This document shows, piece by piece, positions 17,796 through 27,300 of a stretch of 64,000 bases of DNA. A program made the position numbers and the translations under genes. The DNA comes from Pollutimonas nitritireducens. GTDB lineage: Bacteria > Pseudomonadota > Gammaproteobacteria > Burkholderiales > Burkholderiaceae_B. Each line of letters opens with the position of its first letter. Positions within the stretch are counted from its first letter, which is position 1. The notes beneath the pieces were generated by a model. That model was given only the letters and a program-made list of their open reading frames with translations. It did no database searches and was not told the origin of the DNA. The stretch is from assembly GCF_002849615.1 (NCBI RefSeq), contig NZ_PDNV01000001.1, positions 62,001-126,000 on the forward strand, in the 5' to 3' direction.

Positions 17796-18512
17796 ATGAA
17801 CGCTCCAACCACTCTACCGCGCAATGAATCGCTGACTCACCTGGTCGCACAATGGCTGACCGAGGAAATAGCGCAAAAGCGCCTGCAGCCTGGCGATAAG
17901 CTGCCCAGCGAAAAACAACTTTGCGAACAGTTTTCGGTTAGCCGTTCCGTCGTGCGCGAAGCGGTTTCTCAACTGAAATCCGAAGGCCTGGTCAGCTCGC
18001 AGCAGGGCCGCGGGGTCTTCGTCAATGAACGAGGAAACCGCCAATCGTTCAGGTTGCAAACGCCTTCGCTGGGCGACACCCGGAACATCGCGCAGATCAT
18101 AGAGCTGCTTGTCACCATCGAAGGCGGTGCCGCCCGGTATGCCGCCTTGCATCACACGCCTGATGACCTCAAGCGCATTAAGCGGGCGCTGATCGGCATG
18201 GAGTACGCCATTGCCGACGAGCGGCTCGGTGACGAGGAAGATTTCGCTTTTCACCAGGCCATTGTGGATGCCACCCACAATCCTCACTTCATCACCCTGA
18301 ATGAATACCTGGAGCAATACGTCAGGCGGTTGATCCGGCAGGCGCGCAGCAATACCGCCACCTACCATCACAATCTGGTGAAAGCCGTACAGCAAGAGCA
18401 TATGGCCATCGTCCAGGCTATAGAAGCCCGCGACCCTGCAGCCGCCTCATCGGCTGCGGAAAACCATTTACGCAACGCGGCCCAACGGCTGAATACCTAC
18501 ATCAAAGTCTGA
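17796..18512 (+). CDS. FadR-type GntR-family transcriptional regulator
   Basis: DNA-binding regulator of 238 residues. The winged-helix domain has GDKLPSEKQLCEQFSVSRSV followed by VREAVSQLKSEGLV and QGRGVFV (about residues 35-85). It is followed by an all-helical FCD ligand-binding domain with its D/H metal-site region (EDFAFHQAIVDATHNP). Such proteins usually repress nearby catabolic genes until a carboxylic-acid ligand binds. The ATG at 17796 is chosen over an in-frame TTG 48 bases upstream because the family N-terminus follows it. It is divergent from the importer/oxoacid dehydrogenase operon. Confidence 0.9.
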   Translation: MNAPTTLPRNESLTHLVAQWLTEEIAQKRLQPGDKLPSEKQLCEQFSVSRSVVREAVSQLKSEGLVSSQQGRGVFVNERGNRQSFRLQTPSLGDTRNIAQIIELLVTIEGGAARYAALHHTPDDLKRIKRALIGMEYAIADERLGDEEDFAFHQAIVDATHNPHFITLNEYLEQYVRRLIRQARSNTATYHHNLVKAVQQEHMAIVQAIEARDPAAASSAAENHLRNAAQRLNTYIKV

Positions 18513-18569
18513 ATATGAGCACCCGTCGTTCCGGTATTCATGTGTGGCCAGATACGCCCGGTACACGCC

Positions 18570-19478
18570 TCAGACTGCCACCACCTTAGGACGCCGAGTG
18601 CCCAGATAGGTGCCCAACAAGATCCCGGCCACGCCTATCAGATGCCAGAGCGTGAATGGTTCGCCCAGCAACAGCATGGCGAACCCAACGCCGAAGACCG
18701 GGATCCAGTACTGAAACACCGATGTCCGGGCCACGCCCAGTTCCGCAATGGCGCGATTCCACAGCATATTGCAGATGGCTGTGGCCACGATGCCGGTGAA
18801 CACCAGCAAAGCCAATGGCCACAAGCCCGGAAGCAGAACGGCCTCCAGGCTGAATTCAACCGTTTTGCTGAAGTACAGGTGCACGCTGAGCAGCACAGCG
18901 CCTATGGTGTAGATGAAGGTGCTGATCACCAGGGCATTGAAGTGTCGTGCCAGGTTCTGGATCAGCATGCCGCCCACCACGAAGGTGAACATGGCCGCGA
19001 ATATTTGCGCGTCGCCCCAGTTGGCGCCTGCCAGCGCGGCGTTCGAGTTGCTGAACACCACGGTGAATACGCCGCCGAAACCCAGGACAATGCCCAGGAA
19101 CCGCACTCCCGTCAACGGTTCGCGAAAGACCAGGGCGGCCAGTATGGAAGCCACCAAAGGGCTGAGCGCCATGATCAATGATGAATTGGTGGCGCTGGCC
19201 GTCTGCATGCCGGTGGTAAACAGGATCTGGTTGACGTAGACCATGAGGAAACCGCAAGCAATGAAGCGCAGCCATTGCCCTGCCGTGATGGCCAGCAGGC
19301 GCACTGGCCGGCGCGACCAGGCCAGCGTGAGATTGATGACGATCGCCGCCAGGACCATGCGCAGGCAGGCGACGATCAAAGGATCGAGATAGCCGGTTAA
19401 AACCTTGACCGCCGAAATGTTCAACCCCCAAATAGCCATGGTGCCGATCAACAGCAACTGCATCTTGACAGGATTCAT
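18570..19478 (-). CDS. EamA/DMT-family transporter
   Basis: Inner-membrane protein of 302 residues with about ten hydrophobic spans arranged as two EamA repeats. The first begins GTMAIWGLNISAVKV and the second is centred on ANWGDAQIFAAMFTFVVGG. Conserved EamA features include LVFREPLTG and LLGEPFTLWHLIGVAGILLG, each ending a repeat. The family exports amino acids or other metabolites; the substrate is unknown. It converges on the GntR gene and follows the thiolase on the same strand by 42 bases, so read-through from the beta-oxidation genes is possible. Confidence 0.88.
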   Translation of the reverse strand: MNPVKMQLLLIGTMAIWGLNISAVKVLTGYLDPLIVACLRMVLAAIVINLTLAWSRRPVRLLAITAGQWLRFIACGFLMVYVNQILFTTGMQTASATNSSLIMALSPLVASILAALVFREPLTGVRFLGIVLGFGGVFTVVFSNSNAALAGANWGDAQIFAAMFTFVVGGMLIQNLARHFNALVISTFIYTIGAVLLSVHLYFSKTVEFSLEAVLLPGLWPLALLVFTGIVATAICNMLWNRAIAELGVARTSVFQYWIPVFGVGFAMLLLGEPFTLWHLIGVAGILLGTYLGTRRPKVVAV

Positions 19479-19520
19479 TGGGGGATTGAAGAAGTCGTAT
19501 TGGTGGCTAGCATATCAGTT

Positions 19521-20717
19521 TTAGACGCGCTGAAAGATCCCTGCCGCTCCCATGCCGGTGCCTACGCACATGGTCAGCATGCCGTAGTCCAGGCTGCGCC
19601 GGCGCAATCCATGCACCACGGTCGCCGCCCGTATGGCGCCTGTGGCGCCCAGCGGATGACCCAGCGCAATGGCGCCGCCCAAGGGGTTGACGATGTCCGG
19701 GTTCAGGCCCAGGTCGCGTATGACCGCCAGCGATTGCGCGGCAAATGCCTCATTCAGCTCTATCCAGCCGATTTGATCGAGGCGCAGGCCTGCCAGCTTC
19801 AAGGCATGAGGGATGGCTTCCTTGGGCCCGATGCCCATGATTTCAGGCGGCACGCCTTTTACGGCGAAGGACACGAATCGCGCCAGGGGCGTGAGGTTGT
19901 GGGCCTTCAGCGCGCGCTCCGATACGACCAGCAAGGCGCCCGCGCCGTCGGAAATCTGTGAGCTGTTGCCCGCTGTGACGCTGCCGCGGGCGGCGAACGC
20001 CGGGCGCAGCTTTGCCAGAGCCTGCATGCTGGTATCCGCCCGGGGGCCTTCGTCCAGCATGACTGTTTTATGACTGATCACGATTTCGCCGGTAGCAAGG
20101 TCAGGCGTTCGGCTCATGACATCAATGGGCAATATTTCGTCGGCGAACTCGCCCGCTTGCTGGCCAGCGATGGCGCGCTGGTTGGATTGCAGGGCAAAGG
20201 CATCCTGGTCTTCGCGCGAGACTTTCCAGCGTGTGGCAACCTGCTCCGCCGTCAGGCCCATGCCGTAGGCAATGCCCAGGTTCTCGTCATCGGAAAAAAT
20301 ACGCGGGCTGAACGAGGTGCTGACACCCATGGTGGGAACCAGGCTCATGGATTCGGTGCCGGCCGCGATGATGATGTCGGCCTCGCCCACGCGTATGCGG
20401 TCGGCAGCCATGGCGATGGCAGTCAGGCCGGATGCGCAGAAGCGATTGACGGTCACGCCGGCCACCGACGAAGGCAGGCCGGCGAGCAAAGCGCCAATGC
20501 GCGCCACGTTCAGACCTTGCGGTCCCTCCGGGATGGCGCAGCCCACAATGGCGTCTTCAATGGCCGCCGGATCCAGGTCGGGCACCTGTGCCAGCAGGCC
20601 TTTGATGACGGTTGCCAGCAGCTCGTCTGGACGGGTATGCGAAAAAATGCCCCGCGGCGCCTTGCCAATAGGACTGCGTGTTGCCGCGACGATGTAGGCT
20701 TGTTGCAATGTGGTCAT
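19521..20717 (-). CDS. Acetyl-CoA acyltransferase (thiolase II family)
   Basis: Thiolase of 398 residues that cleaves 3-oxoacyl-CoA to acetyl-CoA and a shortened acyl-CoA. The acyl-accepting cysteine lies in NRFCASGLTAIAMAADRI near residue 90, the histidine in GHPLGATGAIRAATV and the second cysteine in CVGTGMGAAGIF at the C-terminus. It starts 26 bases after the multifunctional beta-oxidation gene (20744-23182), the usual FadB/FadA-type pairing. Confidence 0.93.
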   Translation of the reverse strand: MTTLQQAYIVAATRSPIGKAPRGIFSHTRPDELLATVIKGLLAQVPDLDPAAIEDAIVGCAIPEGPQGLNVARIGALLAGLPSSVAGVTVNRFCASGLTAIAMAADRIRVGEADIIIAAGTESMSLVPTMGVSTSFSPRIFSDDENLGIAYGMGLTAEQVATRWKVSREDQDAFALQSNQRAIAGQQAGEFADEILPIDVMSRTPDLATGEIVISHKTVMLDEGPRADTSMQALAKLRPAFAARGSVTAGNSSQISDGAGALLVVSERALKAHNLTPLARFVSFAVKGVPPEIMGIGPKEAIPHALKLAGLRLDQIGWIELNEAFAAQSLAVIRDLGLNPDIVNPLGGAIALGHPLGATGAIRAATVVHGLRRRSLDYGMLTMCVGTGMGAAGIFQRV

Positions 20718-20743
20718 GCATGACTCCGTTGTGGTCTTGGCTA

Positions 20744-23182
20744 TCAGTTACGGACCGGTTTGCCGGTTTCCAGAATGCCCGCGATACGCTCTTGCGTCTT
20801 GGGCTGGACCAGCAATTCCAGGAAAGCCTCGCGCTCACGTTTGAGCATCCAGGCTTCATCCACCAGCGAGCCTGGGTCGAGGTCGCCGCCGCAAAGCACG
20901 TGGGCAACTTTCTCGGCCACCACGAAATCGTGCTCGGAAATAAAGCCGCCCACCTTCATGTTGAGCAGCTGCGCCTTGAGCGTGGCGATACCGTCCCTGC
21001 CGGCAACCGGAAACCGCGACGGCAAGGGCGGGCGCCATCCCGCTTCGGCCAGCGCCTGGGCCTGGCGCACAGCCACATACAGCAGTTCGTGGCGGTTCAT
21101 GACGATAGGGTCCGAGCCGCGCAGATAGCCCATGCTTTGCGCGTCCGGCGCAGATTTGGACACCTGGGCGCTGGCCACCGCCAGGGCAAACTTCTTGACG
21201 AAGGCCAGCAGGGGCGCATCCGGCGCGGCCTCGGCTTGCAGCTCGGCGGCTCGCCGTGCGCAATAGGCTAGGCCGCCGGCGCCCGGGACCAGGCCTATGC
21301 CGACCTCGACGAGGCCAATATAGGTTTCGAAATGCGCGACCCGTTGCGCACAATGGACCGCCAATTCGCAGCCGCCGCCCAATGCGAGGCCGGCCAGCGC
21401 CGCCACCACCGGCACCTGCGCATAGCGCAGCCGCAAGACCATGTCCTGCATCTCACGTTCTATCGGCTCCACGGCGGCCGCACCGCCTTCCATGAACGCG
21501 GGAAGCATGGCTTTCAAGTCGGCGCCCGCGGAAAAGGGATCGTCCAGCTGACCGATGACCAGGGCTTTGTAGGACGCTTCGGCCAGGTCGACCGCGTGCA
21601 CGATCCCGCGCACCACACCGGGGCTCAGGGTGTGCATCTTGGTCTTGAATGACACGATCAACACATCCCGGGGATGTGGCGCAGGCAGGGTCCAGCACCG
21701 TATGGCTTCGTTTTCGTAAACCACTGTCGCGTCCAGGCCCTGGGCCTCGCCCGCAAGACGCGGTGCGCCGATCTGCCGCTGGTAGACAGGCAAGGTGCTG
21801 CGGCCTTCGTAGCGCTTGTCGCGCGGATTCCAGGAACCGGCAGGCGTATGCACGCCCTGCGCTTCCCAGACGGGGCCGCGCAGGGCCCATTGCGGCAGCG
21901 GCGCCGGGGACAAGGTTTTACCGGCGTCGATGTCTTGCTGTATCCAGCCTGCCACATCGCGCCAGCCGGCCGACTGCCAGATCTCGAAGGGACCCTGCGC
22001 ATGGCCGAAGCCCCACTTCATGGCCAGGTCGACCTGGCGCGCCGTATCGGCAATGGCTTCCAGGTGTACGGCACTGTAATGGAAGCTGTCGCGCAACACC
22101 GCCCACAGGAACTGGGCCTGTGGATGTTCGGAATCATGCAAGGCGCGCAGCTTCTTGGCGGGATCGCGTTCGGCCAGGATTGCCGCGACGGATTCATCTA
22201 TTTTGGCATCGGCGGGCACGTACTCCTTCCTGGCGGGATCCAGGCGCAGTATGGCCTTGCCTTCCTTGCGGTAGAACCCCGCGCCGGCTTTCTGGCCCAG
22301 GGCGCCTTGCTGTATGAGCCCCTCCACGACTGGCGGCACACCGAAATGGCCGTGAAACGGATCTTGCGGCAACTGGTCCTGCATGGTGCGTATGACATGG
22401 GCCAGGGTGTCCAGGCCAACCACGTCGGCAGTGCGGAAGGTGCCGGACTTTGCGCGGTCCAACCGTGTGCCGGTCAGTTCATCGACCAGTTCATACGGCA
22501 ATCCGAACTTGTCGGACTGTGCGAATACCGACAGGATCCCGAAAACGCCAATGCGATTGCCAATGAAGTTGGGGGTGTCTTTGGCGCGAACGACGCCCTT
22601 GCCCAACTGCGACACCAGGAAGGTTTCCAGCAAATCCAGCAAAGCCGGTTCAGTGTCGGCCGTGGGAATGAGCTCGACCAGTGGCATGTAGCGGGGCGGA
22701 TTGAAGAAATGCACGCCGCAGAATCGATGCCGCAGGGACTCGGGCAACGCCGCCCCAAGCTGCGTAATGGACAGGCCGGAGGTGTTGCTGGCTATGATGG
22801 CATCGTGCTTGATGGCGGGTGCCAGCTTTTGATATAAATCGCGTTTCCAGTCCATCCGTTCGGCAATGGCCTCGATCACCAGGTCGCATTCGCCCAGGCG
22901 GTGCAGGTCGTCGTCGTAGTTGGCGGGGACGATCAGGTTGGCGAGCGCCGGGGTTCCCAAGGGTGCCGGACTGAGCTTTGCGAGCTGTGCAATGGCGCGC
23001 TTCGCTATGCCGTTCTTGTCGCCTTCTTTGGCGGGCAAATCGAAAAGCACGACGGGCACGCCGGCATTCACACAGTGGGCCGCAATTTGAGCGCCCATGA
23101 CGCCGGCGCCGCACACCGCCACCTTGCGCACATGGAAACGGGCGGTTTGAGCCGCTTGCTGACCGGATTGACCTGACTGCAT
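20744..23182 (-). CDS. 3-hydroxyacyl-CoA dehydrogenase/enoyl-CoA hydratase, FadN-type
   Basis: Bifunctional beta-oxidation enzyme, 812 residues, with the dehydrogenase first and the hydratase last, the reverse of E. coli FadB and as in FadN-type proteins. The NAD site is VAVCGAGVMGAQIAAHC near residue 21. SNTSGLSIT and the catalytic histidine in GVHFFNPPRYMPLVE follow near residues 130-165. The C-terminal crotonase part has SAGADLKAML and LALGGGCELAVHC. The ATG at 23182 is chosen because GGAGGT lies 6 bases upstream; the ATG at 23188 abuts that ribosome site. It is co-transcribed with the thiolase gene. Confidence 0.92.
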   Translation of the reverse strand: MQSGQSGQQAAQTARFHVRKVAVCGAGVMGAQIAAHCVNAGVPVVLFDLPAKEGDKNGIAKRAIAQLAKLSPAPLGTPALANLIVPANYDDDLHRLGECDLVIEAIAERMDWKRDLYQKLAPAIKHDAIIASNTSGLSITQLGAALPESLRHRFCGVHFFNPPRYMPLVELIPTADTEPALLDLLETFLVSQLGKGVVRAKDTPNFIGNRIGVFGILSVFAQSDKFGLPYELVDELTGTRLDRAKSGTFRTADVVGLDTLAHVIRTMQDQLPQDPFHGHFGVPPVVEGLIQQGALGQKAGAGFYRKEGKAILRLDPARKEYVPADAKIDESVAAILAERDPAKKLRALHDSEHPQAQFLWAVLRDSFHYSAVHLEAIADTARQVDLAMKWGFGHAQGPFEIWQSAGWRDVAGWIQQDIDAGKTLSPAPLPQWALRGPVWEAQGVHTPAGSWNPRDKRYEGRSTLPVYQRQIGAPRLAGEAQGLDATVVYENEAIRCWTLPAPHPRDVLIVSFKTKMHTLSPGVVRGIVHAVDLAEASYKALVIGQLDDPFSAGADLKAMLPAFMEGGAAAVEPIEREMQDMVLRLRYAQVPVVAALAGLALGGGCELAVHCAQRVAHFETYIGLVEVGIGLVPGAGGLAYCARRAAELQAEAAPDAPLLAFVKKFALAVASAQVSKSAPDAQSMGYLRGSDPIVMNRHELLYVAVRQAQALAEAGWRPPLPSRFPVAGRDGIATLKAQLLNMKVGGFISEHDFVVAEKVAHVLCGGDLDPGSLVDEAWMLKREREAFLELLVQPKTQERIAGILETGKPVRN

Positions 23183-23290
23183 AGACATACCTCCAAAGGA
23201 AACAGCTGTATCCGACAAATGTACTCGAAACGGCAAACAGCGGGCTACCCGTAGAATAGTGCCAAATACCACTTGAAGCCCTCATTCCCC

Positions 23291-24064
23291 ATGGCCCGAC
23301 TGCCTCGCCTTTACGCCCCGCAGGTTCCCCAGCTCGTACAGGCTGAATTTGCACGCCCCCTTGCCGCTGTATCCGACCCCACCCCGTCGGACGAACTGGA
23401 CCGGCTGCTGGAATGGCTGCTGCACGACGCCCGCGAATACAAGGTGGCCGTGCATGGCTGGTTGTTGCTGAACGATCGCATCACCTTGCTGGCGACCCCA
23501 CCCGATGCGCAAGGCCTGTCCCGGCTGATGCAGTCGCTGGGTAGGCGCCTGGCCATGCATATGCGGCGTGGGCGGGTTTTCACGGGCCGGTATCGCAGCA
23601 CACTGGTCGAGCCCGGTGCCTGGGTGCTGCCGGCCCTGGTGTGGCTGGAGTCGCTTCCCGTGCAACAGCACTATGTGGACCGCGCCGAGAGCTGGCCGTG
23701 GTCGTCAGCCGCTGCTCACACCGGCGTGCATGCCGGCACCGAACCGGGCTCTCCTATGGGTTTCCCGGCAGGGTCGCTGAAAAGCTCGCCGTGGGGCACC
23801 GCAGCCATTGGCCGCACGCTGCTCAGCGACCACGTGGACTACTGGCAGGACGGCAATACGCCCTTCGCGCGCGAGGCCAGTTATCGGGAGCGCATACATA
23901 ATGGCTTGACGGCGGCACAGACGCAACGCATCGAAAAAGCGCTGTTCGGACAATGGGTGCTGGGCGACACGGCATTTGTCGGGAAGCTGTCCACGATGGG
24001 CACCCGACGTCTCACACCGGCAGCCCGCGGCAGGCCTCGCACCGTAAAATCGCCTGTCCTGTAG
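23291..24064 (+). CDS. Degenerate REP-associated (RAYT/Y1-type) transposase-like protein
   Basis: A protein of 257 residues that aligns by eye with Y1/RAYT transposases. It has MARLPRLY at the start, AVHGWLLLNDRITLLATP where the family has its HUH motif, and MQSLGRRLAMHMRRG then FTGRYRSTLV where the catalytic-tyrosine helix and EGRY segment lie. The HUH histidines read N-D-R-I-T and the tyrosine helix carries no tyrosine, so strand transfer activity should be lost. The ATG at 23291 is preferred to an upstream TTG. The frame is intact, which favours a domesticated function or recent decay. It lies between the fad genes and gltB. Confidence 0.7.
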   Translation: MARLPRLYAPQVPQLVQAEFARPLAAVSDPTPSDELDRLLEWLLHDAREYKVAVHGWLLLNDRITLLATPPDAQGLSRLMQSLGRRLAMHMRRGRVFTGRYRSTLVEPGAWVLPALVWLESLPVQQHYVDRAESWPWSSAAAHTGVHAGTEPGSPMGFPAGSLKSSPWGTAAIGRTLLSDHVDYWQDGNTPFAREASYRERIHNGLTAAQTQRIEKALFGQWVLGDTAFVGKLSTMGTRRLTPAARGRPRTVKSPVL

Positions 24065-24380
24065 CGAATTTTTCTCTGCCTCAAATCAAAATTTTTTTGC
24101 TCCTGAATGGTGCAAATCCTGGTGCAACATGAAACGCGTAACGCCATATCGTGTTTATTAAATGTTATTTTTCAATCGTTTAGATGTGTCCCCACTTAGT
24201 TACGAGAAATATCGATGAACTCCTAAATGGGGACGCACCCTATTTATTGCGCTTGTAATATCGTTACGCCAGCAGTATCTTTCGTCTACTGCACTGCACC
24301 AAACCCATGCTGCGCCCAGACTTGGTCCTGAAAACCTGTCGCGATAGCTTAACGGTGCCAATCGACCTGCGAGTCCTTCT
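24065..24380. other. AT-rich intergenic region upstream of gltB
   Basis: This 316-base stretch holds no plausible gene. It contains a long imperfect hairpin (24185-24237). The gltB promoter must lie here, but no convincing -35/-10 pair was found. The first 120 bases are clearly more AT-rich than their surroundings. Confidence 0.5.
24185..24237. repeat. Long imperfect hairpin with GTCCCC/GGGGAC arms
   Basis: The arms at 24185-24199 and 24223-24237 pair over 15 positions with one mismatch and one G-T wobble around a 23-base loop. The outer core is GTCCCCA/TGGGGAC. Hairpins with such tips are the kind of element RAYT-family proteins act on, and a RAYT-like gene ends 120 bases upstream. Only one copy is visible in this window. 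Confidence 0.5.
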
Positions 24381-27300
24381 ATGTCCAAAATTTCAAGCGC
24401 CACGCCCACTTCCGCCGGCACGTCCGACGTGTCCGCCGCCAACCCGAGGCCTGGCCGCAAACCTGCCGTGATTCCCGCCACGCCGGCGCCCTTGAAAGTG
24501 TCTGGCCTGGCTCCCACGGCCCAGGGCCTGTATAGCCCAGCCAATGAACACGATGCCTGTGGCGTCGGTTTCGTGGCGCATATCAAGGGCAAAAAAAGCC
24601 ACTCCATCATCCAGCAGGGACTCAAGATTCTCGAGAACCTGGACCATCGCGGTGCGGTGGGCGCCGATGAACTCATGGGGGATGGCGCGGGCATACTGAT
24701 ACAGATACCCGACGCCCTGTACCGCGAAGAAATGGCCGCGCAGGGCGTTGAATTGCCACCGCCAGATGAATACGGCGTGGCCATGGTATTCCTGCCCAAG
24801 GAAATGGCTTCCCGGCTGGCCTGTGCCCAGGAACTCGAGCGCGCCGTGCGCGACGAGGGCCAGGTGGTATTGGGCTGGCGCGATGTGCCGGTGGACCGCG
24901 ATATGCCGATGTCGCCGACCGTGCGCTCCTGTGAACCGGTGATACGCCAGTTGTTCATCGGACGCGGCAACGACATCATGGTGCCCGACGCGCTGGAGCG
25001 AAAACTCTACGTCATACGCAAGACGGCCAGCCATGCCATCCAACATATGCGGCTCGCGCACGGCCAGGAATATTTCGTGCCTTCGATCTCGGTGCGTACC
25101 GTGGTCTACAAGGGTCTGTTGCTGGCCAACCAGGTCGGCAGCTACTACCGCGACCTGGCCGACACACGGGCCGTATCGGCGCTGGCGATGGTGCATCAGC
25201 GTTTCTCGACCAACACCTTTCCTGCCTGGCCTTTGGCCCACCCTTATCGCATGATCGCGCACAATGGCGAAATCAATACCGTGAAGGGGAACTTCAACTG
25301 GTTGCGCGCCCGCGAAGGCGTCATGCAGTCGGCCGTGCTGGGCGACGATCTGCCCAAGCTCTATCCCATCGTCTACGAAGGCCAGTCCGACACCGCCACG
25401 TTCGACAACTGCCTGGAATTGCTGGTGATGTCCGGCTATTCGCTGGCGCACGCCATGATGATGATGATCCCGGAAGCCTGGGAACAGCATACCGGCATGG
25501 ACGAAAACCGCCGTGCATTCTATGAATACCATGCCGCGATGATGGAGCCCTGGGACGGCCCCGCCGCCGTGGCATTCACCGATGGACGCCAGATCGGCGC
25601 TACGCTGGACCGCAACGGTCTGCGCCCGGCGCGGTATTTGATCACCGACGACGACATGGTCATCATGGCGTCCGAGGCCGGCACGCTGCCGATCCCCGAG
25701 CATCGCATCATCAAGAAATGGCGCCTCCAACCCGGCAAAATGTTCCTGATCGATTTGCAGCAAGGCCGCATCATCGACGATTCGGAAATCAAGTCGCAAC
25801 TGGCCAATACCCGGCCGTACCGGCAATGGATCGAACGCCTGCGCCTGAAGCTGGAGTCGCTGCCCGCCCAGAGCGCGGACGCGACCACGTCACCCAAGGT
25901 GGCGTCCCTGCTGGACCGCCAGCAGGCATTCGGCTGGACCCAGGAAGACTACAAGTTCATTCTGCAGCCCATGGCCCTTACTGGCGAGGAAGCCATGGGT
26001 TCCATGGGCAACGATACGCCGCTGGCAGTGCTGTCCGACCGCGCCAAGCCTTTCTACAACTACTTCCGCCAATTGTTCGCGCAAGTCACCAACCCGCCTA
26101 TCGACCCTATACGCGAACAACTGGTAATGTCGCTGGTGTCCTTTATTGGACCCAAGCCCAATCTGCTGGATATCAACAACGTCAACCCGCCGTTGCGCCT
26201 TGAAGTGACCCAGCCGGTGCTGGACAGCGCGGCCATGGCCCAGATCCGCAATATCGAAAAGATCACCTCGAACAAATTCCGCAGCGTCGAGCTGGACATC
26301 ACCTACCCCACCGAATGGGGTCCCGACGGCATTGAGGCCTGTATTGCCTCGCTGTGTTCGAACGCAGCCGACGCCGTGCTCAGCGGCTACAACATCCTGC
26401 TGATCAGCGACCGCAACATCGATAGCGAACGCGTCGCCATTCCGGCATTGCTGGCCACATCGGCCATCCACCTGCATCTGATACGCGCCGGCCTGCGCAC
26501 CAAGACCGGACTGGTGGTGGAGACCGGTTCGGCCCGCGAAGTGCATCACTTCGCCTTGCTGGGCGGCTACGGCGCCGAAGCCATCCATCCCTATCTGGCG
26601 TTGGAATCGCTGGCCGCCATGGACCACCCTGAGGTGGCGACCAAAAACTACATCAAGGCAATCGGCAAAGGCCTGAACAAGGTAATGTCCAAGATGGGCA
26701 TCTCGACCTACATGTCCTACACCGGCGCCCAGATCTTCGAAGCGGTGGGCCTGAACAGCAGCCTCATCGGCAAGTATTTCACCGGCACGCCCAGCACCAT
26801 CCAGGGCATAGGCATATTCGAAGTGGCCGAAGAAGCGCTGCGCGTGCATCGGGCCGCTTTCAGCGCCGATCCCGTACTGAGCAATGCACTGGATGCCGGT
26901 GGCGAGTACGCCTGGCGCGTACGCGGCGAAGAACATATGTGGTCGCCCGACTCCATCGCCAAGCTGCAGCATGCCGCGCGTGCCAACAACTACAGCACGT
27001 ACAAGGAATACGCCCAGCTCATCAACAATCAGTCGCGCCGCCATATGACGCTGCGTGGCCTGTTCGAATTCAAGGTGGATCCCGCCCGCGCGATTCCGCT
27101 CAGCGAAGTGGAACCCGCCAAGGAAATCGTCAAGCGTTTCGCAACGGGCGCCATGTCGCTGGGTTCAATTTCGACCGAAGCGCATACGGTGCTGGCCGTT
27201 GCCATGAATCGTATCGGTGGAAAATCCAATACCGGCGAGGGCGGCGAAGATGAATTGCGCTACCGGGCCGAAATGCGTGCCGGCAAGAGCACCGTCAAAA

